From Bacteriovorax sp. (GTDB taxonomy: Bacteria; Bdellovibrionota; Bacteriovoracia; Bacteriovoracales; Bacteriovoracaceae): a DNA stretch of 63,429 nt. Numbering within the stretch: position 1 is the stretch's first letter; each line of letters starts with the position of its first letter. Both the position numbers and the translations under genes were made by a program. This document shows positions 28,092 to 35,672 of the stretch, piece by piece. The notes under the pieces were generated by a model. That model was given only the letters and a program-made list of their open reading frames with translations, searched no databases and was not told the origin of the DNA. Location of the stretch: positions 1 to 63,429 of the forward strand of contig JACMPM010000011.1 of NCBI GenBank assembly GCA_014377485.1. The letters run 5' to 3'.

Positions 28092-28746
28092 CTTAGATAT
28101 TAAAACCATAAGTAAAATTGCCATCGCTCACTCTCTGTTCAAAGAAAAATTTTCCATCCCTCGCCAACCTGGCCTTGTAAGCTTCGAATCAAAAATCGAA
28201 ATGCTTCCACCATATAATCGCCCTGAAGCACTCAATGGTTTAGAAGAATTCTCTCACCTTTGGGTATTATTTGATTTTCATGCAAATGATAAAGCAGATA
28301 ATTCTTCGTTAACCGTGAGACCACCACGTTTAGGTGGAAATAAAAAACTCGGAGTCTTCGCAACCCGTTCTCCCAATAGACCAAATAATATTGGACTCTC
28401 GCTGGTAAAACTTCTTCGGATAGAAGGCACCGATTTAATTATTTCAGGAGGAGATTTTCTAGATCAGACTCCAGTGTTTGACATAAAACCTTATCTCAAA
28501 GAGATTGAATCGTATCCCGATGCCCGTTCAGGATGGACCGATGACCTGGTCATAAAAAAACTAAAAGTTGTTTTCCATTGTGAATGCGTTTTAGAATTAA
28601 AAGTAAAAATCACTGAAGTACTCTCACTTGATCCCCGCCCTCGTTATCACGAAGACGGATATAAACAGTACGGCTCTAGATTAGGAGAGGTCGATGTTCA
28701 CTGGGAAGTGATCGAAGGAGTTGTTAGAGTTCTAGAAATTACTTAA
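28081..28746 (+). CDS. trmO: tRNA (t6A37) N6-methyltransferase TrmO
   Basis: TrmO/YaeB methylates t6A37 of some tRNAs to m6t6A. The family signatures KEKFSIPRQPGLV near the start and GVFATRSPNRPNNIGLS in the middle, then LDQTPVFDIKPYL, are clear, and the C-terminal DPRPRY is also conserved. The start is uncertain: TTG 28081 gives 221 residues and the right distance to the first motif, with GAAGA before it; ATG 28039 and ATG 28048 inside def are alternatives. It works downstream of the YrdC-like protein at 9.7 kb. Confidence 0.9.
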   Translation: MKNNLDIKTISKIAIAHSLFKEKFSIPRQPGLVSFESKIEMLPPYNRPEALNGLEEFSHLWVLFDFHANDKADNSSLTVRPPRLGGNKKLGVFATRSPNRPNNIGLSLVKLLRIEGTDLIISGGDFLDQTPVFDIKPYLKEIESYPDARSGWTDDLVIKKLKVVFHCECVLELKVKITEVLSLDPRPRYHEDGYKQYGSRLGEVDVHWEVIEGVVRVLEIT

Positions 28747-28987
28747 CTGAACAACCTGTGTTTCCGCCTTGAAGGCTGAATCCTTTTGGCTTTCCTTCCG
28801 CTTCAGCTTTTTTCTTTTCTTCAAATTTTTTAAGAAGATCTTCTTTTGAATCGCAAGGAACAACCGCTTTTGGATCAACGGTCTTAGCAATTTCTTCAGA
28901 TTTAATTGGTGAGACTTTTTTATCTTTTTCTTTTGAACATGCGCTAAAAGAAAATATTGTAAGCGTAATTAATAATATATATTTCAT
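28739..28987 (-). CDS. Small lipoprotein, 82 aa
   Basis: A signal peptide ends in the lipobox FSAC with Cys17 as the lipidated residue; the mature protein is about 66 residues, Lys/Glu-rich and helical, with two further Cys (in VVPCDS and NTGCSVK) that could form a disulfide. No family recognised. AGGAG lies before the ATG. Its end overlaps the trmO end by eight bases, convergently. It follows the SDR gene by eight bases. Confidence 0.75.
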   Translation of the reverse strand: MKYILLITLTIFSFSACSKEKDKKVSPIKSEEIAKTVDPKAVVPCDSKEDLLKKFEEKKKAEAEGKPKGFSLQGGNTGCSVK

Positions 28988-28995
28988 TTTTACTC

Positions 28996-29745
28996 CTAGT
29001 CTTCTGAACTATAGTTTAACATTTTTAAACCCATCAAGCATCTATACCAGCTTCTGGGCATCTTTTCTAAAATAGCGACAATGATTTTCATCCGGAATGG
29101 AAAAACATAAAGCACTTTCTTCTTTTCGAGCGCTCTCTTGATAAGTTTAGCGGCTTTTTCTGAACTCATTAAAAAAGGCATTTTATGATTATTTTGTTGA
29201 GTCAAAGGAGTGTCGATAAAACCCGGAGCAATCGCCGTCACGTTGATTCCCATACGCTTTAAATCAATAGAATACGACTCACATAACTTAAGCACCGCAG
29301 CTTTTGAAGCGCTGTAGGCTCCTGCTCCCGGAAGCCCCATAAATCCTGCTACAGAAGCAGTGGCAACCAGATGACCTTTCTTTTTCGGAAGCATGATTTC
29401 AAGAGCAAATTCAAAAGTATTAAGCACACCTTTTACATTGATATCAATTATATCGTTGGCCACCGAAAATTGTGGAGTCTTAGACTTCGCGCCGACTGAT
29501 CGCCCGGCGTTTGCAATAATAATATCGAGATCACCATTGGCGAAATCAACTATGGCCGCACGCAATTCATCTCGATTAACAACGTTTACTTGGTAACATT
29601 TTAATTGTTTGTATTTATTTTTTATTTCGACTGGAAATTTTTCTAAATTCCTAGCGCAAATGCCAACCCGATGACCTTCTTCCAAATAAAGTTTAGCGAG
29701 CGATAAACCGATGCCCGTAGTCCCGCCGGTAATGAAAATATTCAC
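28996..29745 (-). CDS. SDR-family oxidoreductase
   Basis: NAD(P)-dependent short-chain dehydrogenase. Starting at the GTG at 29745 (GGGG upstream) the protein opens MNIFITGGTTGIGLSLAKLY with the cofactor motif TGGTTGIG; NAG follows near residue 80 and the catalytic YSASKAA is present. An in-frame TTG at 29778 would add 11 residues that do not fit the family. The C-terminus has a hydrophobic, basic stretch (KKKVLYVFPFRMKIIVAIL) that may touch the membrane. The substrate is unknown. Confidence 0.88.
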   Translation of the reverse strand: MNIFITGGTTGIGLSLAKLYLEEGHRVGICARNLEKFPVEIKNKYKQLKCYQVNVVNRDELRAAIVDFANGDLDIIIANAGRSVGAKSKTPQFSVANDIIDINVKGVLNTFEFALEIMLPKKKGHLVATASVAGFMGLPGAGAYSASKAAVLKLCESYSIDLKRMGINVTAIAPGFIDTPLTQQNNHKMPFLMSSEKAAKLIKRALEKKKVLYVFPFRMKIIVAILEKMPRSWYRCLMGLKMLNYSSED

Positions 29746-29865
29746 AAGACCCCAACATGTTAAGCTTAATGATAACAAATAGTCTAAGACGAATATTCTG
29801 AGGGTACAATCCCCTAAAGTGTCTTAAATTGGTCATTTTTTTAGCCAAAAGGCTTAAGATTTCCC

Positions 29866-29894
29866 TTGACGATAAACCCTGATATTCTTATATT
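29866..29894 (+). promoter_or_regulatory. Sigma-70-type promoter of tRNA-Asp
   Basis: TTGACG (29866-29871), a 17-base spacer, and TATATT (29889-29894). This is the best consensus promoter in the window and lies 30 bases before the tRNA, which fits a short 5' leader. Confidence 0.72.
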
Positions 29895-29924
29895 TGAGCT
29901 TCATTGAATTCAAACTACTTCCAC

Positions 29925-30001
29925 GGGGGCGTAGTTAAGTTGGTTATAACGTCTGCCTGTCACGCAGAAGGCCGAGGGTTCGAGTCCCTTCGCTCCCGCC
30001 A
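29925..30001 (+). tRNA. tRNA-Asp (anticodon GTC)
   Basis: The acceptor stem GGGGGCG pairs with CGCTCCC (one G-T), the anticodon arm TCTGC-CTGTCAC-GCAGA shows anticodon GTC at 29959-29961, and the T arm contains GGTTCGAGTCC. The discriminator is G, as expected for Asp, and the CCA end is encoded. It has its own promoter and terminator. Confidence 0.97.
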
Positions 30002-30045
30002 TTTTTACACTAATTATTTTCATAAAAATTTAAGACATCAAAAAT

Positions 30046-30079
30046 ACTAAGAAAGAGTTCTAATAGCTTAGTTTTTTTG
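30046..30079 (+). terminator. Probable terminator after tRNA-Asp
   Basis: ACTAAG (30046-30051) pairs with CTTAGT (30067-30072) and is followed directly by seven T. The stem is short and the loop long, so it is weaker than the other terminators here. Confidence 0.5.
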
Positions 30080-30145
30080 TTTCTAGTCCATAGATAGCTA
30101 AAATGATATCTTTTTATCAGCTCAAAATGATCAAAAGGCAAAAAA

Positions 30146-31291
30146 ATGGAAAAAAAAGACCTCTTCCAAAAACAACGTAAAAATACTGATAAAAGTTTAA
30201 AAGATGAACGTCAAAAAACGGACGGCTACCTCGATCAAGAAAGTAAAAATGTTGAAGAAGAGTCTGACGAAACTGTCCATGCAAATCGTCTTGCTGCAGA
30301 TAAAAAACTAGAAAAACAGCGTGCAATAGTTGATACCGAAAAAGGAAATTCCGTTAGATTAACCCCCATGTTAGATGCCGAACGTGAACGTTCCGACAAG
30401 GCTCAGAAAGTAGCTAGATCTGAAGAAGATAAAGTCAGAAATCAAGAACGATATCAGAAACGTTTGATAGCAGAAGCTCTTCTGGAAAACGAACGAAAAG
30501 ATACAGATAGCAATCTTCATAAAGAACGAGATCGTGCAGACAATGCTTCTAAACACGATTCTGAACTGATACTTAATGCAGAAAATGCACTCGTTACTAG
30601 AGATCAATACTTAGCGATAGTAAGTCATGATTTAAAAAATCCACTAAATTGTATTTCATTAAGCGCAGGTATAGTTCGAAATAGCATTAATAAGAAAGGG
30701 GAAGAGAATGAATCTCTTGTAGTCGCAGTCGAATTAATTGAGAGAAGTGTTGCTCACATGGACCGAATGATAAGTGATCTCCTCGACGTAGAACGAATGT
30801 CGAGTGAAAAACTTGTTCTTAATCGTTCAAACAGCGATATCTACGCTCTCTTATGTGAATGCAAGGATCTCTTTGCACCTACAGTTTCAAATAAAGAATT
30901 TTCAATGACGATTGAAAATTGCCCGAACCCTCTAATGGCAAATTTTGATAACGAAAGAATTCTTCAAGTGTTATCGAATCTAATCGGGAATGCGCTAAAG
31001 TTTATTCCTATTGGCGGGACCATTAAACTTTCTGCTAAGAAGCAAGCGACAGAAGTTGAAATTTCGGTAACTGACAATGGCGATGGTATTCCAAGAGAGA
31101 TGAGGACAAAAATCTTTGAAAGATTCTCACAACTTCATAAAAATGATCGTCGTGGCTTAGGTCTTGGACTTTTTATTTCTAAATGGATTGTTGAAGCTCA
31201 TGACGGAAAAATTAGCGTTAATTCAGAAATTGGGAAAGGAAGTGTATTTAGTTTCACGCTTCCCACTACAGATGGTGAATCAAGTTTCTAG
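30146..31291 (+). CDS. Sensor histidine kinase with N-terminal coiled-coil repeats
   Basis: Residues 1-140 are highly charged and helical, with repeats of the type R-x-x-T-D-x-x-L-x-x-E-R (near 11, 22, 48 and 116), and no membrane segment, so the kinase is probably cytoplasmic. The HisKA domain starts near 150 with the phospho-acceptor His161 in SHDLKNPLN. The ATPase domain has the N-box [16 protein letters not shown], and the G2 region [11 protein letters not shown]. All catalytic motifs are intact. The DTW gene follows two bases after the stop. No partner response regulator is adjacent. Confidence 0.92.
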   Translation: MEKKDLFQKQRKNTDKSLKDERQKTDGYLDQESKNVEEESDETVHANRLAADKKLEKQRAIVDTEKGNSVRLTPMLDAERERSDKAQKVARSEEDKVRNQERYQKRLIAEALLENERKDTDSNLHKERDRADNASKHDSELILNAENALVTRDQYLAIVSHDLKNPLNCISLSAGIVRNSINKKGEENESLVVAVELIERSVAHMDRMISDLLDVERMSSEKLVLNRSNSDIYALLCECKDLFAPTVSNKEFSMTIENCPNPLMANFDNERILQVLSNLIGNALKFIPIGGTIKLSAKKQATEVEISVTDNGDGIPREMRTKIFERFSQLHKNDRRGLGLGLFISKWIVEAHDGKISVNSEIGKGSVFSFTLPTTDGESSF

Positions 31292-31293
31292 AA

Positions 31294-31911
31294 ATGAACC
31301 AAATTAAAGCCATTTCCAGAAAAAGAAAAACCAAAGACCCATGCCTGGTTTGTTTTCTCCATAAAGAACGCTGCATTTGCAAGAGCACTCCGACTCTCAC
31401 TCTCCAAACAAAGATCACATTGATCATTCATGCTAGAGAATTAAAACGCACAACCAACACCGGCAGACTCGCCATAAAAGCACTTACAAATAGTGAAATG
31501 AGAATTCGTGGTAAAGATCGTGAAACGCTGGATCTCACTGAACTTCTTACTCCAAATTATCGAACTTTTTTATTTTATCCCTCGGATAATGCAATTGAAC
31601 TTGATCATAAACTGGTGAATGAAAGTTCACTTCCCATTCAACTCATTGTCCCCGATGGTAACTGGCGCCAGGCCAGCAAAGTTCATTACCGCCATCATGA
31701 ACTTCAAGATATTCCTCGAGTGAAAATCAGCACTCCCAATACAGCTGAACTGCATATGAGAGCAGAAACAACCGTGGCCGGAATGGCGACCTTGGAAGCA
31801 ATTGCTCGCGCTTTGGGTATCATTGAAGGTGAACAAATTAAAGAAACGTTGATGAAATTCTATCAAGAGAAATTAGAAGGAACGTTGATTGGACGAGGGC
31901 ATTTGAAATAA
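31294..31911 (+). CDS. DTW-domain protein (tRNA-uridine aminocarboxypropyltransferase-like)
   Basis: DTW proteins such as TapT/TuaA transfer the 3-amino-3-carboxypropyl group from SAM to uridine in tRNA. Here the N-terminal Cys set C-x2-C-x6-C-x-C (CLVCFLHKERCIC, residues 17-29) may bind zinc, and the name motif appears as VPDGNWRQA, with the substitution of DGTW seen in some members. The 205-residue length is normal. It is co-directional with and nearly touching the histidine kinase, probably by chance of operon structure. Confidence 0.85.
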   Translation: MNQIKAISRKRKTKDPCLVCFLHKERCICKSTPTLTLQTKITLIIHARELKRTTNTGRLAIKALTNSEMRIRGKDRETLDLTELLTPNYRTFLFYPSDNAIELDHKLVNESSLPIQLIVPDGNWRQASKVHYRHHELQDIPRVKISTPNTAELHMRAETTVAGMATLEAIARALGIIEGEQIKETLMKFYQEKLEGTLIGRGHLK

Positions 31912-31921
31912 TAAATTCTCC

Positions 31922-32089
31922 TCATTGACACAAACAATCCGAAGACTTAATCCCGGTCAGCGCACAAGTTTCAACCAAACTTTGATGAAAAGATATCTGA
32001 CTAAACGCCAGTGTATTTTCACTTTCTATCAATCGGTTTGTTGACTGCTGCCGAAGCTGCCAACGAGATACTCACCGAGCAAGTAAATG
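31922..32089 (-). pseudogene. Possible frameshifted gene remnant
   Basis: On the minus strand an ATG at 32089 opens a 20-codon frame (ending VGSFGSSQQT) that runs into stops; shifting the frame by one base near the CAACAAACC gives a 36-codon continuation NRLIESENTLAFSQISF... to the TGA at 31922, ending SSDCLCQ. Both halves have protein-like composition. This may be the decayed end of a gene, or chance. No family recognised. Confidence 0.3.
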
Positions 32090-32175
32090 ACCATTTTTTA
32101 TAAAAATAGTTTTTAACTAATTAAGCTTAACCTTTCAATGAATATGAAAAATATATAGGTTAGAGATTTCGTTTT

Positions 32176-32520
32176 TTAACGAGAAGCACGTAAAAGATTC
32201 GCTTGAGTAGCTATTTCTGTATAGGCTTTTTCTTTTTTTTCGTTATTTTTGACTTTTGATCTTTGAAGTTTCAGAGTTGCTTTAATATAAATATCCACCA
32301 ATTTTGAAAATTCATCAGAACTTAAATCAAAATATTTCAGAAGCTCATAATAAAGTGAAACTCCCAGCTCGAGCGATCCATTTTCTATTTTTGAAATAGT
32401 CCCTTGAGTAATTCCGACTTCTTCAGAGAGCACGTCTTGACCTATATTAAGATCGTTTTTTCTTAGCGCATGAATAACTGCACCGACATTGGACCTATTA
32501 AATTTTTCTGAAATTATCAT
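32176..32520 (-). CDS. XRE-family helix-turn-helix regulator
   Basis: A 114-residue protein with a Cro/CI-type HTH at about residues 10-65: NIGQDVLSEEVGITQGTISKIENGSLELG is the classic helix 2-turn-helix 3 and following helix (shown here in outline; key residues Gln, Thr and Ser of the recognition helix at QGTISKIE). The C-terminal third is Lys-rich and helical. AGGAG lies eight bases before the ATG and the gene begins 20 bases after the stop of the 221-residue gene, so it is the last gene of the operon. It is the natural candidate to bind the palindromes at 34587 and 34998. Confidence 0.9.
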   Translation of the reverse strand: MIISEKFNRSNVGAVIHALRKNDLNIGQDVLSEEVGITQGTISKIENGSLELGVSLYYELLKYFDLSSDEFSKLVDIYIKATLKLQRSKVKNNEKKEKAYTEIATQANLLRASR

Positions 32521-32540
32521 TGTTATAACTCCTAAACTAT

Positions 32541-33206
32541 CTAGTGGAGCACTTGGAATGCTTCAAGCACTTCTTTAACAGAAATTACAGTTAAATACCC
32601 CATAGGGGCACCAGAATTAACGTCGTTAACACTAGCTAGCTTGATCATTTTATATCCAAATTTTTTATTTGAACACAGTTCAGTTAAGAAATGCACAGGA
32701 ATATTAGGCGCCATATATTCTATATCATTATCAATCGCAAAATTTATTGCATTAAACATTGCGAGTGTATCTTCTTCAGATCGATAAAATAACTTGTCCC
32801 ACGGAATAAAAGTTAAAGCACCGAGGTCATATGAACTTAAGTTAAAAAAGTTAATTGAACGATAAATTTGCTGGTGAGATAAAGAGTAAACTTCGACTAA
32901 ATACTTGTCGGCAAAGTCATTAAACAATCGCTCGTTAACAGTTAATCCGTATTTTGTTAAAAATTTTCGTAAATGCCTTTGGGTTTGAGTGCCTTCGCTT
33001 TCATCAAGAACAGGTCCATCGGTAATTAAATCATTATAACTTTGAAGACTAGTATTAATCTGAAAGAGCTGATCCTGATGTATATCTCTAGCGTGCTTAA
33101 AGGAATCACTTTCTTGAAAATTAAAATTTGTCAGATTTAAGCCAAATTGATTTAAAGAATTAGTTAAATTTTCAAATGTCGAATCTAATGCCTGTAGTGT
33201 ATTCAT
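32541..33206 (-). CDS. Hypothetical protein, 221 aa
   Basis: Not recognised. It is soluble, Asn- and Phe-rich, without signal peptide. The first 80 residues are helical; the C-terminal part (about 130-221) alternates helix and strand and ends with APMGYLTVISVKEVLE, reminiscent of a PAS- or GAF-type sensory fold, but I see no diagnostic motif. It sits 50 bases after the diiron-protein gene and 20 bases before the XRE gene, in the same operon, so it may sense or bind the product of the first two gene products. Confidence 0.7.
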   Translation of the reverse strand: MNTLQALDSTFENLTNSLNQFGLNLTNFNFQESDSFKHARDIHQDQLFQINTSLQSYNDLITDGPVLDESEGTQTQRHLRKFLTKYGLTVNERLFNDFADKYLVEVYSLSHQQIYRSINFFNLSSYDLGALTFIPWDKLFYRSEEDTLAMFNAINFAIDNDIEYMAPNIPVHFLTELCSNKKFGYKMIKLASVNDVNSGAPMGYLTVISVKEVLEAFQVLH

Positions 33207-33256
33207 AGCTACATTTATATCTCAAAATATATTAAATTAAAAATTAAAGTTTGGCA

Positions 33257-33871
33257 TCACGCTGCCTTCACCACCAGCCTTGAAATATCAGCTAATTTCA
33301 AAAGCATTTGCTGATATAATTCAGCTGTTTGATGATAATTGTCCCAAATTTGATCTTGCTCAGCCACGCTAAGTTCCAAAATGACCTGAAGTACATGATC
33401 AAGATGTTTAGGATCTTCTTCCATGTGAACTTTTAAAAAACGATTTGCATTCTCTGGAAAATATTTCAAAATACCTTTAAAGCAATGAACTGGTATTGCT
33501 TCTAAATAGAGAATATAGCCTAGTAAGCTCGTACCTTTGGTTTGATCAATTTTATAATATTGCGATTCCCAGAAAGCTTTTGTGATAGCAAGCTCCTCAA
33601 AATCATTTGGAGACATTCCCATGGCCAATAAATCGCTTTCAGCAATTCTTTCGTGGTAATTCTCTTCTTTTAAGTGAGCTACAAATCGTCGATATAAACT
33701 ATCGCGCTCAACACCAAAGTGTGAAATTGATCTGGCCAACAATCTGGTTGAATGACAGACAAAATAATATGTTTGGGCTAAATAATTACTATAAAATGCT
33801 TTATCTTCCCAAGGAAGAGATTGAATTAATAGTTCCGTATTTTTAAGCTGTTTTTGATAATTCTTGTTCAT
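33257..33871 (-). CDS. Heme-oxygenase-like diiron (HDO/TENA-type) protein
   Basis: An all-helical protein of 204 residues from the ATG at 33871 (a TTG at 33892 is the alternative). Helices carry the pattern of metal ligands known for heme-oxygenase-like diiron enzymes: HLKEENYHERIAE (Glu and His), LEAIPVHCFKG (Glu and His) and HMEEDPKHLDH (Asp-x3-His type). Relatives cleave or oxidise amino-acid or fatty-acid substrates. Its start lies within the end of the GNAT-like gene (29-base overlap), so the two are translationally coupled. The substrate is unknown. Confidence 0.75.
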   Translation of the reverse strand: MNKNYQKQLKNTELLIQSLPWEDKAFYSNYLAQTYYFVCHSTRLLARSISHFGVERDSLYRRFVAHLKEENYHERIAESDLLAMGMSPNDFEELAITKAFWESQYYKIDQTKGTSLLGYILYLEAIPVHCFKGILKYFPENANRFLKVHMEEDPKHLDHVLQVILELSVAEQDQIWDNYHQTAELYQQMLLKLADISRLVVKAA

Positions 33872-34547
33872 ATCCCCTCTTGCGATAATCAATTTTTTCT
33901 TCCCATAATTTTTTAAAAAGATTTGAATAACTTAGCTGCGCTTCTCGCACCTTGTCTGGTTCAACCAATATAAGATCTACTTCACATCCATGGGCCAGGG
34001 ATTCACCACGCTTTTCACCGCCTATTTCATAAAGTAATTTATTTACGCTGCGATTATTGCGTGAAGTTCCGTACCCAACATTGTATCCGTCTTCCAAAAC
34101 AATTTTGCCGAAAGCTTCCATGATTAGCTTGGCAGAATTGATAGGATAATTTAATTGTGATTTTCGGTATTCTGGAGCAGTACAAAACCAAGCCGCAATT
34201 AGACCTTCACCTTCGCGAATTGACTGTTCTGCTAAAAATTCTTGAGGCCAGCTCTCAAACCAGGAGTCGTTTTTACGAACGTCTAAATTTAAATTAACCG
34301 CGCTGTAGCACATTAATGCAATTGCAATATCGTCACGATAGAGAACAGTTGCAAAATCATGGCGTGTAAATTCATTTGAAAATAACTTTTTTACTCCATC
34401 AAGTTCTTTTAGCGTTTCCGACCAAACTCTTTCCCATAAGTGATATGCACTATTATAGGCATGATAAGCTTCTGGTGGAATTGTTTCGCGACAAGGTATT
34501 ACTCGAAGGCTCAATTTTTCAATCTCACTATTTTCCAAATTTTTCAA
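33843..34547 (-). CDS. GNAT-like acyltransferase
   Basis: A 234-residue protein whose middle resembles a GNAT core: GLIAAWFCTAPEYRKSQ (strand 4 and the acyl-CoA pyrophosphate loop region), NSAKLIMEAFGKIVLEDGY (helix 3) and GYGTSRNNRSVNKLLYEIGGEKR (strand 5 and helix 4). The Q/R-x-x-G-x-G/A loop is not canonical, so acyl-CoA use is only probable; LuxI-type synthases share this fold. The start is TTG with GAGG five bases before it. It is the first gene of the four-gene island operon, and its promoter region holds the palindrome at 34587. Confidence 0.65.
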   Translation of the reverse strand: MKNLENSEIEKLSLRVIPCRETIPPEAYHAYNSAYHLWERVWSETLKELDGVKKLFSNEFTRHDFATVLYRDDIAIALMCYSAVNLNLDVRKNDSWFESWPQEFLAEQSIREGEGLIAAWFCTAPEYRKSQLNYPINSAKLIMEAFGKIVLEDGYNVGYGTSRNNRSVNKLLYEIGGEKRGESLAHGCEVDLILVEPDKVREAQLSYSNLFKKLWEEKIDYRKRGYEQELSKTA

Positions 34548-34586
34548 TTGAACCTCTATTTTTCAAACTTTGTAACACCTATACTT

Positions 34587-34600
34587 ATTCCAGTTGGAAT
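34587..34600. promoter_or_regulatory. Palindromic operator ATTCCA-N2-TGGAAT, copy 1
   Basis: A perfect inverted repeat with six-base arms and a two-base centre (GT), 40 bases upstream of the GNAT-like start. On the minus strand a TATAAT box (34599-34604) overlaps one arm, so a bound protein would cover the promoter. The same palindrome occurs at 34999. Confidence 0.65.
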
Positions 34601-34677
34601 TATAGTACAGTGGGCACATGTTGCCATTTTAGTGATTGAAAAAAATTGGTGGTTTTTTTATTTATGGGTAAGAAAAA

Positions 34678-34944
34678 TTATAGAACGTAAGTACTTATTC
34701 CCGCCCATGGCGAAGAAGGGACCGCTATTGCGCTTTCAATTTCTATATTCAAATCTTTAGCGACTTTCATAATTTCCGAAATGGACTTCTCGACAGTAGT
34801 ATCTGTCTTCCACATTGTTGATTTGGGCAATAAATATGTTTTATTCTCAAAGAACCATCTGTCTAAATACCCCCACTTTGTTAATTGATCCTTCAACTCC
34901 ATAAGTTTGTCTGAAACTTCGAATGTAATTAGAATGCTTGACAT
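34678..34944 (-). CDS. Small protein, 88 aa, possibly ferredoxin-fold
   Basis: An 88-residue soluble protein: a strand (SSILITFEVS), a helix (DKLMELKDQLTKWG), then KTYLLPKSTMWKT, a second helix (VEKSISEIMKVAKDLN) and a final strand (IESAIAVP). The beta-alpha-beta-beta-alpha-beta order recalls small ferredoxin-like proteins such as Cas2 or VapD relatives, but there is no catalytic residue I can place and no cas gene nearby. Its promoter region carries the second copy of the palindrome, so it is likely co-regulated with the neighbouring operon. Confidence 0.65.
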   Translation of the reverse strand: MSSILITFEVSDKLMELKDQLTKWGYLDRWFFENKTYLLPKSTMWKTDTTVEKSISEIMKVAKDLNIEIESAIAVPSSPWAGISTYVL

Positions 34945-34971
34945 TATTTCCCGCCAGAAAAATATTTTTTA

Positions 34972-34993
34972 CTTAATTGTTTAACCAATTAAG
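34972..34993. promoter_or_regulatory. Inverted repeat in the leader of the 88-aa gene
   Basis: CTTAATTG-N6-CAATTAAG, an exact eight-base inverted repeat between the palindrome and the gene start. It could be a second operator or a leader hairpin; there is no matching element at the other promoter. Confidence 0.4.
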
Positions 34994-34997
34994 ACAT

Positions 34998-35013
34998 TAT
35001 TCCAAATGGAATA
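34998..35013. promoter_or_regulatory. Palindromic operator TATTCCA-N2-TGGAATA, copy 2
   Basis: The same six-base arms as copy 1, extended here to seven, 54 bases upstream of the 88-residue gene. The match of sequence, spacing and position between two neighbouring promoters is hard to explain by chance and points to one regulator. Confidence 0.65.
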
Positions 35014-35096
35014 CAATAGTGGCTTGGAAATATTTTTTTTGATTTAAAAAAGACTAGCTTCAAATTAATTAAATATTATTTGATTTATCTTATTGT

Positions 35097-35648
35097 TCAG
35101 ATATTTAGACTGCCTTTAACTATTTTAAATTCCACACACATCCTCTCAGTTTCATTGGAAATCCAAATTTCGGAATCCTCTATAGAGATATTTAAGTTCA
35201 TTCCTTTTTCCGCGAAAGCTTCAAGTGATTGAACGTCATTGACCTTAAAATGAATAATATTTAAATGATCAAAACGATTAACCTTGTTTTCAATTGAATC
35301 AAACCACAGAAGTGCTTGATTGCCATGATAAGTATAAATTGTGACTTTTTTTGCTTTAGAACAAATTTGGCGAATTCGTCTTTCATCAGGAAGACCTAGT
35401 TCAATCCAATGTTCAATGGATCCATCGTGATTTATTTTCCAAAGATCAGCTTCATTGTCGGCGCTTAAACCTTTTGTGAATTGCACATCTTCTTGAGCGG
35501 ATAATGAAAAGGCCAGCAAACGAATCATCATTCGTAAGTCATTTTCTGATGGATGCTTTGCAATAGTTAAAGAATAATCGCTGTAATGATGAATATTTAA
35601 ATTTGAAAGTGTCAGTCTTACTTTATAAATTGTAGATTTTAATGCCAT
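35097..35648 (-). CDS. YaeQ family protein
   Basis: YaeQ proteins have a fold related to PD-(D/E)XK nucleases; their cellular role is unsettled. The match is clear at the N-terminus: MALKSTIYKVRLTLSNLN, then YYSDYSLTIAKHPSEND and MMIRLLAFSLSAQ in the family positions, and at DLWKINHDGSIEHWIELGLPDE, which holds the conserved acidic residues. The 183-residue length is typical. It is followed, 152 bases later, by the island promoter region and preceded by the GAF kinase gene 24 bases upstream on the same strand. Confidence 0.92.
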   Translation of the reverse strand: MALKSTIYKVRLTLSNLNIHHYSDYSLTIAKHPSENDLRMMIRLLAFSLSAQEDVQFTKGLSADNEADLWKINHDGSIEHWIELGLPDERRIRQICSKAKKVTIYTYHGNQALLWFDSIENKVNRFDHLNIIHFKVNDVQSLEAFAEKGMNLNISIEDSEIWISNETERMCVEFKIVKGSLNI

Positions 35649-35672
35649 AGAGGAAATCTTATCATTACAAAT

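Noticed and set aside
34678-34944. Cas2-like protein as a sign of a CRISPR locus
   Set aside because: Only the general fold pattern is similar; there is no repeat array and no cas gene in the window.
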